The notes under the pieces: generated by a model | Database searches by the model: none | Told to the model about the DNA's origin: nothing | The model's input: the letters and a program-made list of their open reading frames with translations, nothing else | Made by a program: the position numbers and the translations under genes | Assembly: GCA_946479185.1 (NCBI GenBank) | Contig: CAMLFF010000073.1 | Coordinates: 1-11,319, forward strand | Reading direction: 5' to 3' | DNA from: an uncultured Sphingobium sp. | GTDB taxonomy: Bacteria; Pseudomonadota; Alphaproteobacteria; Sphingomonadales; Sphingomonadaceae | DNA: 11,319 nt | Shown: piece by piece, positions 1 to 7,023 of the stretch | Layout: the number at the start of each line of letters is the position of its first letter | Numbering within the stretch: the stretch's first letter is position 1

Positions 1-2
1 AG

Positions 3-917
3 ATATTGGCGTTTTTCTCAGCACTGCCGCGATGCGTGGTGGCGATGGAGGCTTGTGCGAGCGCTCATTACTGGGCGCGCGAGATCGCCGCGGTGGGGCA
101 CGATACGAAGCTGATCCCGCCGGCTTACGTGAAGCCGTTCGTGAAGCGGCAGAAGAACGACATGGCCGACGCGGAGGCGATCTGCGAGGCGGCACAACGA
201 CCGACGATGCGGTTCGTGCAAGGCAAGAGCGCGGAGGCTCAGGCCTCAGCGGTGGTGTTTCGTACGCGCGACCTGCTCGTGCGCCAGCGCACCCAGTTGA
301 TCAACGCCTTGCGCGGGCATCTCACCGAGTTCGGCTACATCGTGCGCCAGGGTGTCGGGCACGTCGCCAAGCTCGTCGAGATCGTTGGCGATCCTACAAC
401 CGACGTGCCGTCCGAGGCGCGACCGGTGCTGGCCGTCATCGCGCAGAGCCTGCAAACGCTGCAGTCGCAGATCGCTCTTCTGGACCGCGAGATTGCAAGC
501 CGGGCAAAGGCTGATCCCGTAGCAAAGCGGCTGATGACAATAGCTGGTGTCGGCCCCGTGATTGCGACTGCGCTGGTAGCGCTGGCACCGGCGGCCAGCA
601 CCTTTCGACGCGGGCGCGACTTCGCGGCCTGGCTCGGGCTCGTGCCACGGCAGCACTCCAGCGGCGGCAAAGAGCGGCTAGGGCGTACGACGAAGATGGG
701 CGAGCGCAGCCTGCGAAGGCTGCTGATCCTGGGCGCAAGCTCAACGACAAAGGTCGCAGCGCGAGACCCCGACAAGGCTGGGGCGTGGCTAGCCGGCATG
801 CTCGCGCGCAAACCGCGCATGCTGGTCACCGTCGCAATGGCGAACAAGATGGCACGGATTGTCTGGGCGCTGATGGCGCATGGAGGATCCTACAGAGCTC
901 CAGCTGCGGCGGTGTGA
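3..917 (+). CDS. IS110-family transposase, 5' end missing (partial)
   Basis: This is a DEDD-type transposase (RuvC-like N-terminal domain plus Transposase_20 C-terminal domain) that moves the element through an RNA-guided recombination. The frame is open to the first base of the window, so the real start lies upstream; a TTG at position 6 is the first possible start inside the window but is probably internal. About 40 residues, including the first catalytic aspartate, are absent. Visible from the TTG: the second acidic residue in MEAC (E15), the paired aspartates in KNDMADAEAI (D52, D55), a long helical linker, the helix-hairpin-helix-like IAGVGPVIATALVA (179-192), and the conserved WLGLVPRQHSSGGKERLG block (209-226). 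Ser218/219 in that block is the candidate nucleophilic serine known for IS110 recombinases. The C-terminus is intact, and the gene looks functional apart from the window cut. Confidence 0.93.
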   Translation: MLAFFSALPRCVVAMEACASAHYWAREIAAVGHDTKLIPPAYVKPFVKRQKNDMADAEAICEAAQRPTMRFVQGKSAEAQASAVVFRTRDLLVRQRTQLINALRGHLTEFGYIVRQGVGHVAKLVEIVGDPTTDVPSEARPVLAVIAQSLQTLQSQIALLDREIASRAKADPVAKRLMTIAGVGPVIATALVALAPAASTFRRGRDFAAWLGLVPRQHSSGGKERLGRTTKMGERSLRRLLILGASSTTKVAARDPDKAGAWLAGMLARKPRMLVTVAMANKMARIVWALMAHGGSYRAPAAAV

Positions 918-929
918 CCGCCAAGGCTT

Positions 930-1195
930 GAGGCGTCAGGGACGCAAGGAAGGTCAGTAGAGAGGTATGGCGCAACGGTCAGAAGACGGGGTCGGGATAA
1001 CCAGTGAAATGTCCAAGCGCCTCGAGCACGCAAAAGCGGTGTGGACCCGATCCGCGATCTCCATACAGGCCAGCAGCCGTGATGATGGCTGCATCAGTAG
1101 GCCGGACATACGGAAGTACCTGAACCTGCGCGAACAAATCTCTCAAACACCCCCTTGTATCCGGCGGGGCGTCCACACACGGACATTGGGGGCTG
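930..1195 (+). ncRNA. Probable guide RNA region (bridge/seek RNA) of the IS110-family element
   Basis: The stretch between the transposase stop and the element's right end has no credible protein but contains nested hairpins. An inner stem GCAGCC (1073-1078) pairs with GGCTGC (1087-1092) around an 8-base loop, and an outer GGCC (1068-1071) can pair with GGCC (1100-1103), leaving internal unpaired bases. IS1111-type elements are known to encode their target-guiding RNA downstream of the transposase, while IS110-type elements place it upstream. The position and folding fit; the exact RNA ends and guide bases cannot be set without the left end and the target site. The coordinates mark the region, not a mapped transcript. 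Confidence 0.45.
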
Positions 1196-1222
1196 AGTTT
1201 TAACGTTTTCAAGGCTCGTGAT

Positions 1223-1245
1223 TAACTGCTGAGCCAGTTATTTTT
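1223..1245 (+). terminator. Weak rho-independent terminator-like hairpin
   Basis: TAACTG (1223-1228) pairs with CAGTTA (1235-1240) around CTGAGC and is followed directly by five T residues. The stem is short and AT-rich, so strength is doubtful. It lies just beyond the insertion sequence and would stop transcription leaving the element toward the convergent LysR gene. Confidence 0.35.
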
Positions 1246-1329
1246 CGTGCACATGCTAAATCTTACGGTGCCAATCGTTTGAGCCTCTCTCGCGTGCTGG
1301 AATGCGGTTCGCCAAGGCGCGCCAGCTAC

Positions 1330-2301
1330 CTACATCGGCCAGTTGCCTCTACTCGAATAAGTCATGTCATCGCGCTCGTCGCGGCGCGTTCGATCCAGTG
1401 GCTTGGTTGCGTTTAAATTCAAAGAACGATCAGCCTCCACGATCAACCAGTCCCGCAATGCTGCCAGGCCCGCAGTCACGTCAGCCGTTGTGGGGTAGAT
1501 CAGAGCATAGTCGGTGCCATCGCCATCAAAGCCGAGCGGCGCTTCCAACCGTCCACTCGCCACCTCGTCCGCGGCCATCGCTTGCGGCGCGAGCGCAACG
1601 CCCAGACCGCCGAGCGCCGCTTCCGTCATCAGGAAATGATGGTCTAACAATCGGCTGCTGGCCGGGCGAGGCGCATCGCCATGCGCCTCGAACCATACCT
1701 CCCAGGCGCCGGGCCGGGTGCGCGATCCCAGTGCGACATACTGCCCGCTCTCGAAGCGCGCACGCAGCCCGGGCACCATCACCGGCCCCACCCGCTCAGG
1801 CATCAGCTTGATGATCGTCCACTCCGGGTCCACCATGAAATCGAGCCGGCGGATGGCCAGCGTCACCCGATCCCGCGCAAAATCCAGCGCGCCGCCGCCC
1901 GTCGACAGATGCACCTCGATATCGGGGTAGCGATCCTGAAAGCCAGATAGACGCGGGATCAGCCAGCGCATCGCCAGCGATCGCTCGCAGGAAAGAATGA
2001 TCGGACCTTGCGCAGAGCCGGAGCGGATCTTCGTCAGCGCGTCTGTCACCAACCCAAACGCCTTGCCCGTCGCCTCCGCCAGCGCGGCGCCATCGGCTGT
2101 CGCACGCACGCCCCGGCCATCCGCTTCGAGCAGTTTCAGTTGCAGATCAGCCGAGAGCTTGGACACGCGCCTGCTCACCGCGCCATGCGTCAGCGCCAGT
2201 TCAACCGCAGCCGCGCGCACGGAGCCCAGGCGCACCACAGCCTCAAAGGCGCGCAGATCATCGAGAAAAGGGATGTCGGATCGCTTCATTCGTGATCTCA
2301 T
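1330..2301 (-). CDS. LysR-family transcriptional regulator, divergent from pdxA-like gene
   Basis: A LysR-type DNA-binding regulator of the GcvA-like kind, probably controlling the divergent dehydrogenase gene. The winged helix-turn-helix occupies about residues 14-73, with LGSVRAAAVELALTHGAVSR (25-44) as the recognition region, a linker helix to about 95, and a periplasmic-binding-protein-like effector domain (about 100-295, including SCERSLAMRWLIPRLSGF and GGLGVALAPQAMAADEVASG). At 323 aa it is slightly long: family members usually end near LRDWLIVEA, and here about 33 polar residues follow, the end of the gene facing the insertion sequence. The start is uncertain. ATG at 2301 has poor Shine-Dalgarno support; the ATG four codons later (2289, MKRSDIPF) fits the family alignment equally well. 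The effector is unknown; LysR regulators commonly act on the divergent neighbour and on themselves. Confidence 0.9.
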   Translation of the reverse strand: MRSRMKRSDIPFLDDLRAFEAVVRLGSVRAAAVELALTHGAVSRRVSKLSADLQLKLLEADGRGVRATADGAALAEATGKAFGLVTDALTKIRSGSAQGPIILSCERSLAMRWLIPRLSGFQDRYPDIEVHLSTGGGALDFARDRVTLAIRRLDFMVDPEWTIIKLMPERVGPVMVPGLRARFESGQYVALGSRTRPGAWEVWFEAHGDAPRPASSRLLDHHFLMTEAALGGLGVALAPQAMAADEVASGRLEAPLGFDGDGTDYALIYPTTADVTAGLAALRDWLIVEADRSLNLNATKPLDRTRRDERDDMTYSSRGNWPM

Positions 2302-2372
2302 ATCACCATTAAGGGGCAGATAATATGGACAGACGCTTATAATCCTTCTGCTAGGATCACCAGCAAGCCCTC
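2302..2372. promoter_or_regulatory. Divergent promoter/operator region between lysR and pdxA-like genes
   Basis: The 71-bp gap must hold both promoters and the LysR binding site. A perfect TATAAT lies at 2338-2343 on the + strand, a good -10 box for the dehydrogenase gene, predicting a start near 2350. No good -35 lies 17 bp upstream, as expected for an activator-dependent promoter. On the - strand TATTAT (2320-2325) could serve lysR, so the two promoters would nearly overlap. An imperfect inverted repeat, GATAATAT (2319-2326) against TTATAATC (2337-2344), six of eight bases matching, spans both and is a candidate LysR site. AGGAT at 2353-2357 is a distant ribosome-binding candidate. Confidence 0.45.
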
Positions 2373-3383
2373 ATGCGAGAAATGTCTGCAATGCTGCCAA
2401 CCGGTCCACTTCTCGCCGTCACAATGGGCGATCCTTCCGGCATCGGCCCGGAGATCATCGTAAAGATGTTCGCGCGTCGGCCAGACCGCAGGCACTGGGT
2501 CGTGCTTGGCGATCCCCTAGTCATGCGCCACGCCGCCGCCCTGCTGGAACTGGCGCTGCAGGTGCGCGCAATCACGTCGCTCGATGAGGCGATATTTGAC
2601 GGCCGCGCGCTCAATGTGCTTTGCACCTCGCAACTCCAGTCCCTGCCGCCGGTCGGTCAGGTCTCCGCCATCGGCGGGCGCGCAGCCTTTGATGCGATTG
2701 TCGCCGCGATTGATCTGGCGCGCGAAGGCAAAATCCACGGCATCGTCACCGCGCCGATCCATAAGGAAGGCTTGTCCGCTGCAGGCCTCTCTTACCCCGG
2801 CCATACGGAAATGCTGGCCGATCTTGGCGGCGCACCCAAGGTCGCCATGATGCTCGCGAATGAAGAGATACGCACCGTCCTCGTCACCATCCACTGCTCG
2901 CTGACAGAGGCGATCCGCAGGGGCGATTTCGCCGCGCAGATGGATGCGATCCGGTTGGCGCATAGTGGCGCGCAAGCGCTTGGCATTGCCAATCCTCGCG
3001 TCGCCGTTGCCGGGCTCAATCCTCATGCGGGCGAAGGCGGGCTTTTCGGGGACGAGGAAATCAACATCATCGGGCCCGCCATTGAGGCCGCCCGCGCTGA
3101 GGGCATCGACGCATCCGGCCCTTGGCCCGGCGACACCGTGTTCATGCAGGCGCGCAATGGTCGTTTCGATATCGTCGTCGCCCAATATCATGATCAGGGC
3201 CTCATCCCGGTCAAATATATGGGCGTGGAAAAGGGTGTGAACGTCACGCTCGGGCTCCCCTTTGTGCGGACCAGTCCCGATCATGGCACAGCGTTCGACA
3301 TTGCCGGGGCCGGCGTTGCCGATCCCTCCAGCCTGGAAACCGCCTTCGACTATGCCCTTCGCCTGAAGGCGGCCACGCTGTGA
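2373..3383 (+). CDS. PdxA-family NAD-dependent dehydrogenase (4-phospho-hydroxyacid type)
   Basis: Full-length PdxA-family enzyme (336 aa), cytosolic. The family oxidises the 3-hydroxyl of a phosphorylated hydroxy-acid with NAD and then loses CO2; the founding member makes the pyridoxal 5'-phosphate precursor from 4-phosphohydroxy-threonine, while PdxA2 members work in sugar-acid catabolism. Seen here: TMGDPSGIGPEI (17-28), TAPIHKEG (126-133), GHTE (143-146), and three histidines in the positions of the metal ligands, H174 (TIHCSLTEA), H218 (GLNPHAGEGG) and H273 (QYHDQG), then LGLPFVRTSPDHGTAFDIAG (293-312). The divergent LysR and the enzymes nearby argue for a catabolic paralogue rather than the vitamin B6 housekeeping gene, so I give no symbol. 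The start is uncertain: ATGs at 2373, 2382 and 2391 are all possible, and the last has GAGAA 9 bases upstream. The stop overlaps the next gene by 4 bp. Confidence 0.93.
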   Translation: MREMSAMLPTGPLLAVTMGDPSGIGPEIIVKMFARRPDRRHWVVLGDPLVMRHAAALLELALQVRAITSLDEAIFDGRALNVLCTSQLQSLPPVGQVSAIGGRAAFDAIVAAIDLAREGKIHGIVTAPIHKEGLSAAGLSYPGHTEMLADLGGAPKVAMMLANEEIRTVLVTIHCSLTEAIRRGDFAAQMDAIRLAHSGAQALGIANPRVAVAGLNPHAGEGGLFGDEEINIIGPAIEAARAEGIDASGPWPGDTVFMQARNGRFDIVVAQYHDQGLIPVKYMGVEKGVNVTLGLPFVRTSPDHGTAFDIAGAGVADPSSLETAFDYALRLKAATL

Positions 3384-4057
3384 CGAGCTTCGACTTCATC
3401 TTCATGCTCACCCGCAATGACCGCACTGTGCCGGATGCCGAAATTCAGGCCGAACGCGCATTGCAGGCCGGTATCCGCCACATCGGCTTCAAGGATATCG
3501 GCCTGCCGTTCGAGGCGCTTGCCGACCTGACCCGCCAAATTCGCCAGGACGGCGCGATGACCTATCTTGAGGTTGTCTCGCTGGACCGGGATAGCGAAAT
3601 CCGCTCGGCCAAAGCTGCCGTCGATCTTGGCATCGATTATCTGCTCGGCGGCACCAATGCTGCCGATGTCGTGCCGCTGCTCGAATGCACGGCCATCCGC
3701 TATTATCCCTTCCCCGGCCGCATCGTCGGGCATCCAAGCATTTTGGAAGGGACCCAGGAGGAGATCGTCGCGAGCGCGGTCGCCCTTGCGGCCCATGATG
3801 GCGTCGCCGGGGTCGATCTGCTCGCCTATCGCGCGGCTTGCGATGTGCCAGCGCTGATAGCTGCCGTGTGCAAGGCCATCTCCAAGCCTGTCATCGTTGC
3901 AGGATCGGTAGATAGACCAGAACAGATTGAAACGATCCGCAGGAGCGGCGCAGCAGGCTTTACCATCGGGACTGCGGCGCTAGACGGAAAATTCCCTGCA
4001 GAGCGAACGGACCTTGATTGCCAGCTCCGCACGATATCGGCAAGCATGGCTGCCTGA
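3380..4057 (+). CDS. Uncharacterised (beta/alpha)8-barrel protein with phosphate-binding motif, coupled to PdxA-like gene
   Basis: I do not recognise a named family. The 225-aa protein reads as a TIM barrel: regular strand-helix alternation (FDFIFMLTR, GIRHIGFKDI, TYLEVVSL, GIDYLLGG, VDLLAYR) and a C-terminal end VIVAGSVDRPEQIETIRRSG (171-190) plus GFTIGTAALDG (193-203). That end resembles the standard phosphate-binding loops of HisA/TrpF/PcrB-like barrels, which implies a phosphorylated substrate. Possible catalytic residues at strand ends include D39, E64, D68, D146 and the strongly basic-aromatic RYYPFPGR (107-114). It starts with GTG inside the stop of the upstream dehydrogenase (GTGA overlap), so it is translationally coupled and probably uses that enzyme's product or a neighbouring intermediate. 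An isomerase, epimerase or aldolase role is possible but unproved. Its stop is 11 bp from the convergent Lrp gene. Confidence 0.8.
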   Translation: MTSFDFIFMLTRNDRTVPDAEIQAERALQAGIRHIGFKDIGLPFEALADLTRQIRQDGAMTYLEVVSLDRDSEIRSAKAAVDLGIDYLLGGTNAADVVPLLECTAIRYYPFPGRIVGHPSILEGTQEEIVASAVALAAHDGVAGVDLLAYRAACDVPALIAAVCKAISKPVIVAGSVDRPEQIETIRRSGAAGFTIGTAALDGKFPAERTDLDCQLRTISASMAA

Positions 4058-4068
4058 CGGGCGAACCG

Positions 4069-4569
4069 CTAGCGCCGCTCGCCAAACAGCCGGTCAATCG
4101 GCAGCTCATGTTTCACGAACGGCACGCGCATCACGATGTAGCTGGAGAATTTCTCGATGCCCAAGTCCGCTGCGAGCAGTGCATCCATGATGCTCTGGAA
4201 ATGCGAGACGCTGCGGGTGACGATGCGCAGCAGGAAATCATATCCGCCGCTCACATTATAGCAGTCCATAATCTCGGGGAATTTCTCGGCAGCCTCTTCG
4301 AAGCGTCGCATATCCGTTCGGCGGTGGTTGCTGATCGTGATCTCGGTGAACACGATCAGGCAATCGCCCAGCTTGGCCATCGAGAGAAAAGCGCCATACC
4401 CCTCGATGACGCCGATTTTTTCCAGCCGTTTCACCCGCGTATGGCAGGGGCTGGGGCTCAATCCGACCATGTCCGCCAGTTCAACATTCGAGCAGCGCCC
4501 CGTCCGCTGAAGATGCTCAAGGATCTTGAAGTCCATGCGATCCAGTTTGAGCATCGGCTCCATGTGCAC
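4069..4569 (-). CDS. Lrp/AsnC-family transcriptional regulator
   Basis: A DNA-binding regulator that senses a small molecule, usually an amino acid. Residues 8-60 are the winged helix-turn-helix: LDRMDFKILEHLQRTGRCSN, then the recognition helix VGLSPSPCHTRVKRLEKIGV. Residues about 70-150 are the RAM effector domain, with CYNVSGGYDFLLRIVTRS. At 166 aa it matches the normal family length. The longest start is GTG at 4569, with AAGGG about 6 bases upstream; ATGs at 4563 and 4554 are alternatives, the latter preceded by GGAG. It begins about 10 bp after the PLP enzyme's stop, so it is the last gene of a kinase-lyase-regulator operon. A regulator within the operon suggests it detects an amino-acid-like substrate or product of those enzymes. 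Confidence 0.92.
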   Translation of the reverse strand: MHMEPMLKLDRMDFKILEHLQRTGRCSNVELADMVGLSPSPCHTRVKRLEKIGVIEGYGAFLSMAKLGDCLIVFTEITISNHRRTDMRRFEEAAEKFPEIMDCYNVSGGYDFLLRIVTRSVSHFQSIMDALLAADLGIEKFSSYIVMRVPFVKHELPIDRLFGERR

Positions 4570-4579
4570 TTAGCCCTTA

Positions 4580-5935
4580 TCAGCCAGATGTTTTGCCCGA
4601 AGCCGCTTCGGTCAAGGATTCGTCGATCCCCGCAATGACCATATCGACCTGCTCGCTGTTGAGAACAAGCGGCGGGCGGATCTTGAGCACATTATGGCCC
4701 ATTGCACATGCGCTGAGCAGAATGCCCTTGTCGCGCAGCAGGTTGACGACGCGGCTCGTCGTCTGGCGATCGGGTTCGCGCGTCGTGCGATCCTTCACCA
4801 GCTCCACGCCCACGAACATGCCGACACCGCGCACATCGCCAATGGCCTCATGCCGTGCTGCCAGCGCGGCAATCCCGTCGCGAAGGGCCTTGCCGGTCTT
4901 GGCGGCATGGGCAATCAGCCCCTCCTCTTCGATCGTATCCAGCACCGCAACCGCAGCCGCGCAGGAGACGGTGTTTCCAGCGAAGGTGTTGAAATAGCGC
5001 GAATCCCGACCAAACTGCGCCACGGTATCATGCGTGACCATCAGCCCTGCAATCGGCTGACCATTGCCCATCGGCTTACCCACGGTCACGATATCGGGAA
5101 TGATATTGTGACGCTGGAAGCCCCACATATACTCACCCGTGCGCCCAAAGCCCGGCTGCACTTCATCCGCCACGAACAAGCCGCCAGCGTCCTTGATTGT
5201 CGTCACTGCGCCCTGCAGGAAGCCCACTGGATCCGGCAAAATGCCATCGCTCGTGAACACCGAGTCCACGATCAGCATGGCAGGCTTGATGCCGTGCCGC
5301 TTGAGATCGGCAATCGCCGCCTCGACATCGCGCGTGAAGCGGGCGGCCATATCGGCGCCTTCGGCATGATAGACGCGCGGCGCCGGAACCAGCCGAACAT
5401 GCGCACCAAGGTCCACGCTCATGCCGAGCGAAGGCGAGAATTGGGAAACCGCGTCGGTAAAGCCATGATAGGCCGTTTCCGTCACGATGATGCCCGTGCC
5501 GCCGGTGCGCACCTTCGCCATGCGATAGGCGAGATCATTCGCCTCGCTGCCCGTGCAGGTCAGCATCAGATGCGCAAGGTCAGTGCCCTTCACGCTCGCG
5601 ATCATCCGCTCGGCGAGTTCCAAGATCGTGTCGTGCAGATAGCGTGTGTTCGTCTGCAGCGTAGCGGCCTGCTTGCAGATCGCCTCGACCACGCGAGGGT
5701 GGCAATGGCCGAGCGAAGTTACATTATTATAGATATCGAGGAAGCGGCGCCCATCCTGATCGATCAGCCACGCACCTTCACCGCGCACGATGTGGAGCGG
5801 GCGCTCATACATCAGACGATAGGCTGGCCCGAGCAGGCGATCGCGCCGGCTGATCGTGGCCGCCGTCTCGGGGCCGACATCGGCACTACCGGGAATATAG
5901 GCGTTCACCATGTTAAGGTCGATCGTACCGGTCAT
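4580..5935 (-). CDS. Class III PLP enzyme, phospho-lyase (AGXT2L/ethanolaminephosphate lyase) type
   Basis: Fold-type I PLP enzyme, 451 aa, annotated generically as class III aminotransferase. Seen: YNNVTSLGHCHPRVVEA (69-85), LQTNTRYLHD (93-102), TGSEANDLAYR (128-138) for phosphate and cofactor, TAYHG (154-158), DEVQPGFGRTGEYMW (257-271) with D257 facing the pyridine nitrogen, the PLP lysine K287 in DIVTVGKPMGNGQP, and FNTFAGNTVSCAA (315-327). The NTRYLHD and GKPMGNG blocks match the branch containing ethanolamine-phosphate and 5-phosphohydroxylysine phospho-lyases, which release phosphate and ammonia and leave an aldehyde instead of transferring the amino group. A kinase overlapping it by 4 bp (ATGA) fits that reaction, supplying the phosphorylated substrate. 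The substrate itself is not visible; ordinary transaminase activity cannot be excluded. Confidence 0.9.
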   Translation of the reverse strand: MTGTIDLNMVNAYIPGSADVGPETAATISRRDRLLGPAYRLMYERPLHIVRGEGAWLIDQDGRRFLDIYNNVTSLGHCHPRVVEAICKQAATLQTNTRYLHDTILELAERMIASVKGTDLAHLMLTCTGSEANDLAYRMAKVRTGGTGIIVTETAYHGFTDAVSQFSPSLGMSVDLGAHVRLVPAPRVYHAEGADMAARFTRDVEAAIADLKRHGIKPAMLIVDSVFTSDGILPDPVGFLQGAVTTIKDAGGLFVADEVQPGFGRTGEYMWGFQRHNIIPDIVTVGKPMGNGQPIAGLMVTHDTVAQFGRDSRYFNTFAGNTVSCAAAVAVLDTIEEEGLIAHAAKTGKALRDGIAALAARHEAIGDVRGVGMFVGVELVKDRTTREPDRQTTSRVVNLLRDKGILLSACAMGHNVLKIRPPLVLNSEQVDMVIAGIDESLTEAASGKTSG

Positions 5936-7008
5936 TTATCGTCTCCGCTGCGCACGTTGGCCAGCAATCGGTCGCGTGCTTCATCTTGAGAAAGGTCGGC
6001 CATCAGCCGCAAGGCATCCCATGCCGCCGGGTTATGGCGCATGATATAATCGTAATTTTCCGGGTGACGCCGGGAGCGCCATTCCGAGATCAGCACTGAG
6101 ATCAGGTGGCGTGTGGCCATCAAGTCGGCCAATATCGCCTGCTCCTGCGGGAGAATGGGCAATATTGCGTGATAGCCGCCGACAAATTCGGCAGCGGCAG
6201 CGAGCGGATCGGCTGCATCGGCCATCTGATAGGATGCGCCCGTCGCTATTTCACCCACCAGCGGCGCATGAACCATGTCACCGAAATCGATGATGCCCGT
6301 GATGCGGCAGGGATCATCCGCAGCGACCAGGACATTGTAGAAATGATAGTCATTGTGGATCGCCTGCGCGCGCACCGTGGCAAGCTGCGGCAGAACCGTG
6401 GTCACGAACCGATCCATGAAATGGCGCACGAGCTTGCGCTGCGCGTCACCCTCAATCGCATCGACCAGATGTGCGAGCTGATCGGCCCGCGACACGTTCC
6501 AATGCAAATCATGCGCCGCCGCCGGATGGGAGAAATCGCGCAAAGCCAGATCGAGCTGCGCTAGCGCCGCGCCCATCCGCACCCGCTGCTGGCTGCTTTG
6601 CGACGTCGACTTGGCTGGCACGCCCTCAAGATAGGTCAGCATGCGCACCGCGCAGCGGCGACCATCTGACAGCGAAATTTGGTCGCCATTGGCGCCAGCG
6701 AGCGTGCGCAACACGCGCGGCACCGGATTGGCGGGATCGACCTTGGCGATATGGTCGAGGCAGGCGGTTTGCAGATCGACGATCTCGTCACTGTCTGACG
6801 GATTGCTGATCTTGAGCAGATAGAAACGCCCATCGGCGGCCTGCAGTCGAAAATTCTCGTCGCGCTCGCTGGTCAGCAAGACCGCTTCAGCCTCGACGCC
6901 GTAGAGACCCGCCGCAACCTGCTGCGCTTGCGTGAGGCTAAGGTCCGGCACGCGGGAAGATAGCTGCACGCCCCCCGCAGTTGAATCACTGGTCATATTC
7001 GCCGACAT
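5932..7008 (-). CDS. APH-family phosphotransferase, hydroxylysine-kinase-like
   Basis: A small-molecule kinase of the aminoglycoside phosphotransferase/choline kinase fold, 358 aa, cytosolic. The N-lobe holds SERDENFRLQ (47-56) and the ATP-binding lysine in YLLKISNP (63-70, K66). The hinge region is VRMLTYLEG (121-129). The C-lobe has the catalytic loop IHNDYHFYNVLV (217-228, D220 and N225) and the metal-binding IIDFGDMVHAPLVGEIA (239-255, D241). The LLKISN, LTYLEG and DFGDM pattern resembles hydroxylysine kinase (HYKK) more than antibiotic-resistance enzymes, so resistance is unlikely. Its stop overlaps the start of the phospho-lyase-type gene, a pairing also known for hydroxylysine breakdown. 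The ATG at 7008 is supported by AGGA about 7 bases upstream. The decayed HAD gene ends about 15 bp upstream, so this was probably the second gene of the operon. The natural substrate is unknown. Confidence 0.88.
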   Translation of the reverse strand: MSANMTSDSTAGGVQLSSRVPDLSLTQAQQVAAGLYGVEAEAVLLTSERDENFRLQAADGRFYLLKISNPSDSDEIVDLQTACLDHIAKVDPANPVPRVLRTLAGANGDQISLSDGRRCAVRMLTYLEGVPAKSTSQSSQQRVRMGAALAQLDLALRDFSHPAAAHDLHWNVSRADQLAHLVDAIEGDAQRKLVRHFMDRFVTTVLPQLATVRAQAIHNDYHFYNVLVAADDPCRITGIIDFGDMVHAPLVGEIATGASYQMADAADPLAAAAEFVGGYHAILPILPQEQAILADLMATRHLISVLISEWRSRRHPENYDYIMRHNPAAWDALRLMADLSQDEARDRLLANVRSGDDK

Positions 7009-7023
7009 GGTTCGTCCTGATCA

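Larger units (their letters stand above)
1..1200 (+). mobile_element. IS110-family (IS1111-type) insertion sequence, left part cut by window edge
   Basis: The element is recognised by its transposase (3-917) and by the roughly 280-bp non-coding stretch after it. A long non-coding end downstream of the transposase is typical of the IS1111 subgroup. The right boundary is approximate: the C-rich stretch at about 1148-1190, including CCACACACGG, looks like the subterminal end, but the left end lies outside the window, so terminal repeats cannot be compared. No target-site duplication is expected, since IS110 elements usually make none. The element sits 126-130 bp from the 3' end of the LysR gene and does not interrupt any gene visible here. 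Confidence 0.75.

Noticed and set aside
335..847. Long minus-strand frames opposite the transposase
   Set aside because: Composition typical of antisense frames in GC-rich DNA; the + strand encodes conserved IS110 blocks throughout.
967..1203. 78-codon open frame after the transposase
   Set aside because: It lies fully inside the IS right end, overlaps the stem-loops, has no family resemblance and an opposite-strand frame of equal length; better explained by non-coding guide RNA.
4018..4638. 206-codon + strand frame over the Lrp gene
   Set aside because: Shadow of the Lrp/AsnC gene; also overlaps the end of the barrel gene and shows no motifs.
4694..5989. 431-codon open frame on the + strand
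   Set aside because: It is antisense to the PLP enzyme, is rich in His/Arg/Ala as expected of a GC-rich shadow frame, and has no domain resemblance, while the minus-strand frame has a full set of PLP motifs.
5932..7008. Kinase as an aminoglycoside-resistance gene
   Set aside because: It has the APH fold, but its motifs (LLKISN, LTYLEG, DFGDM) and its operon partner fit the hydroxylysine-kinase-like metabolic branch.
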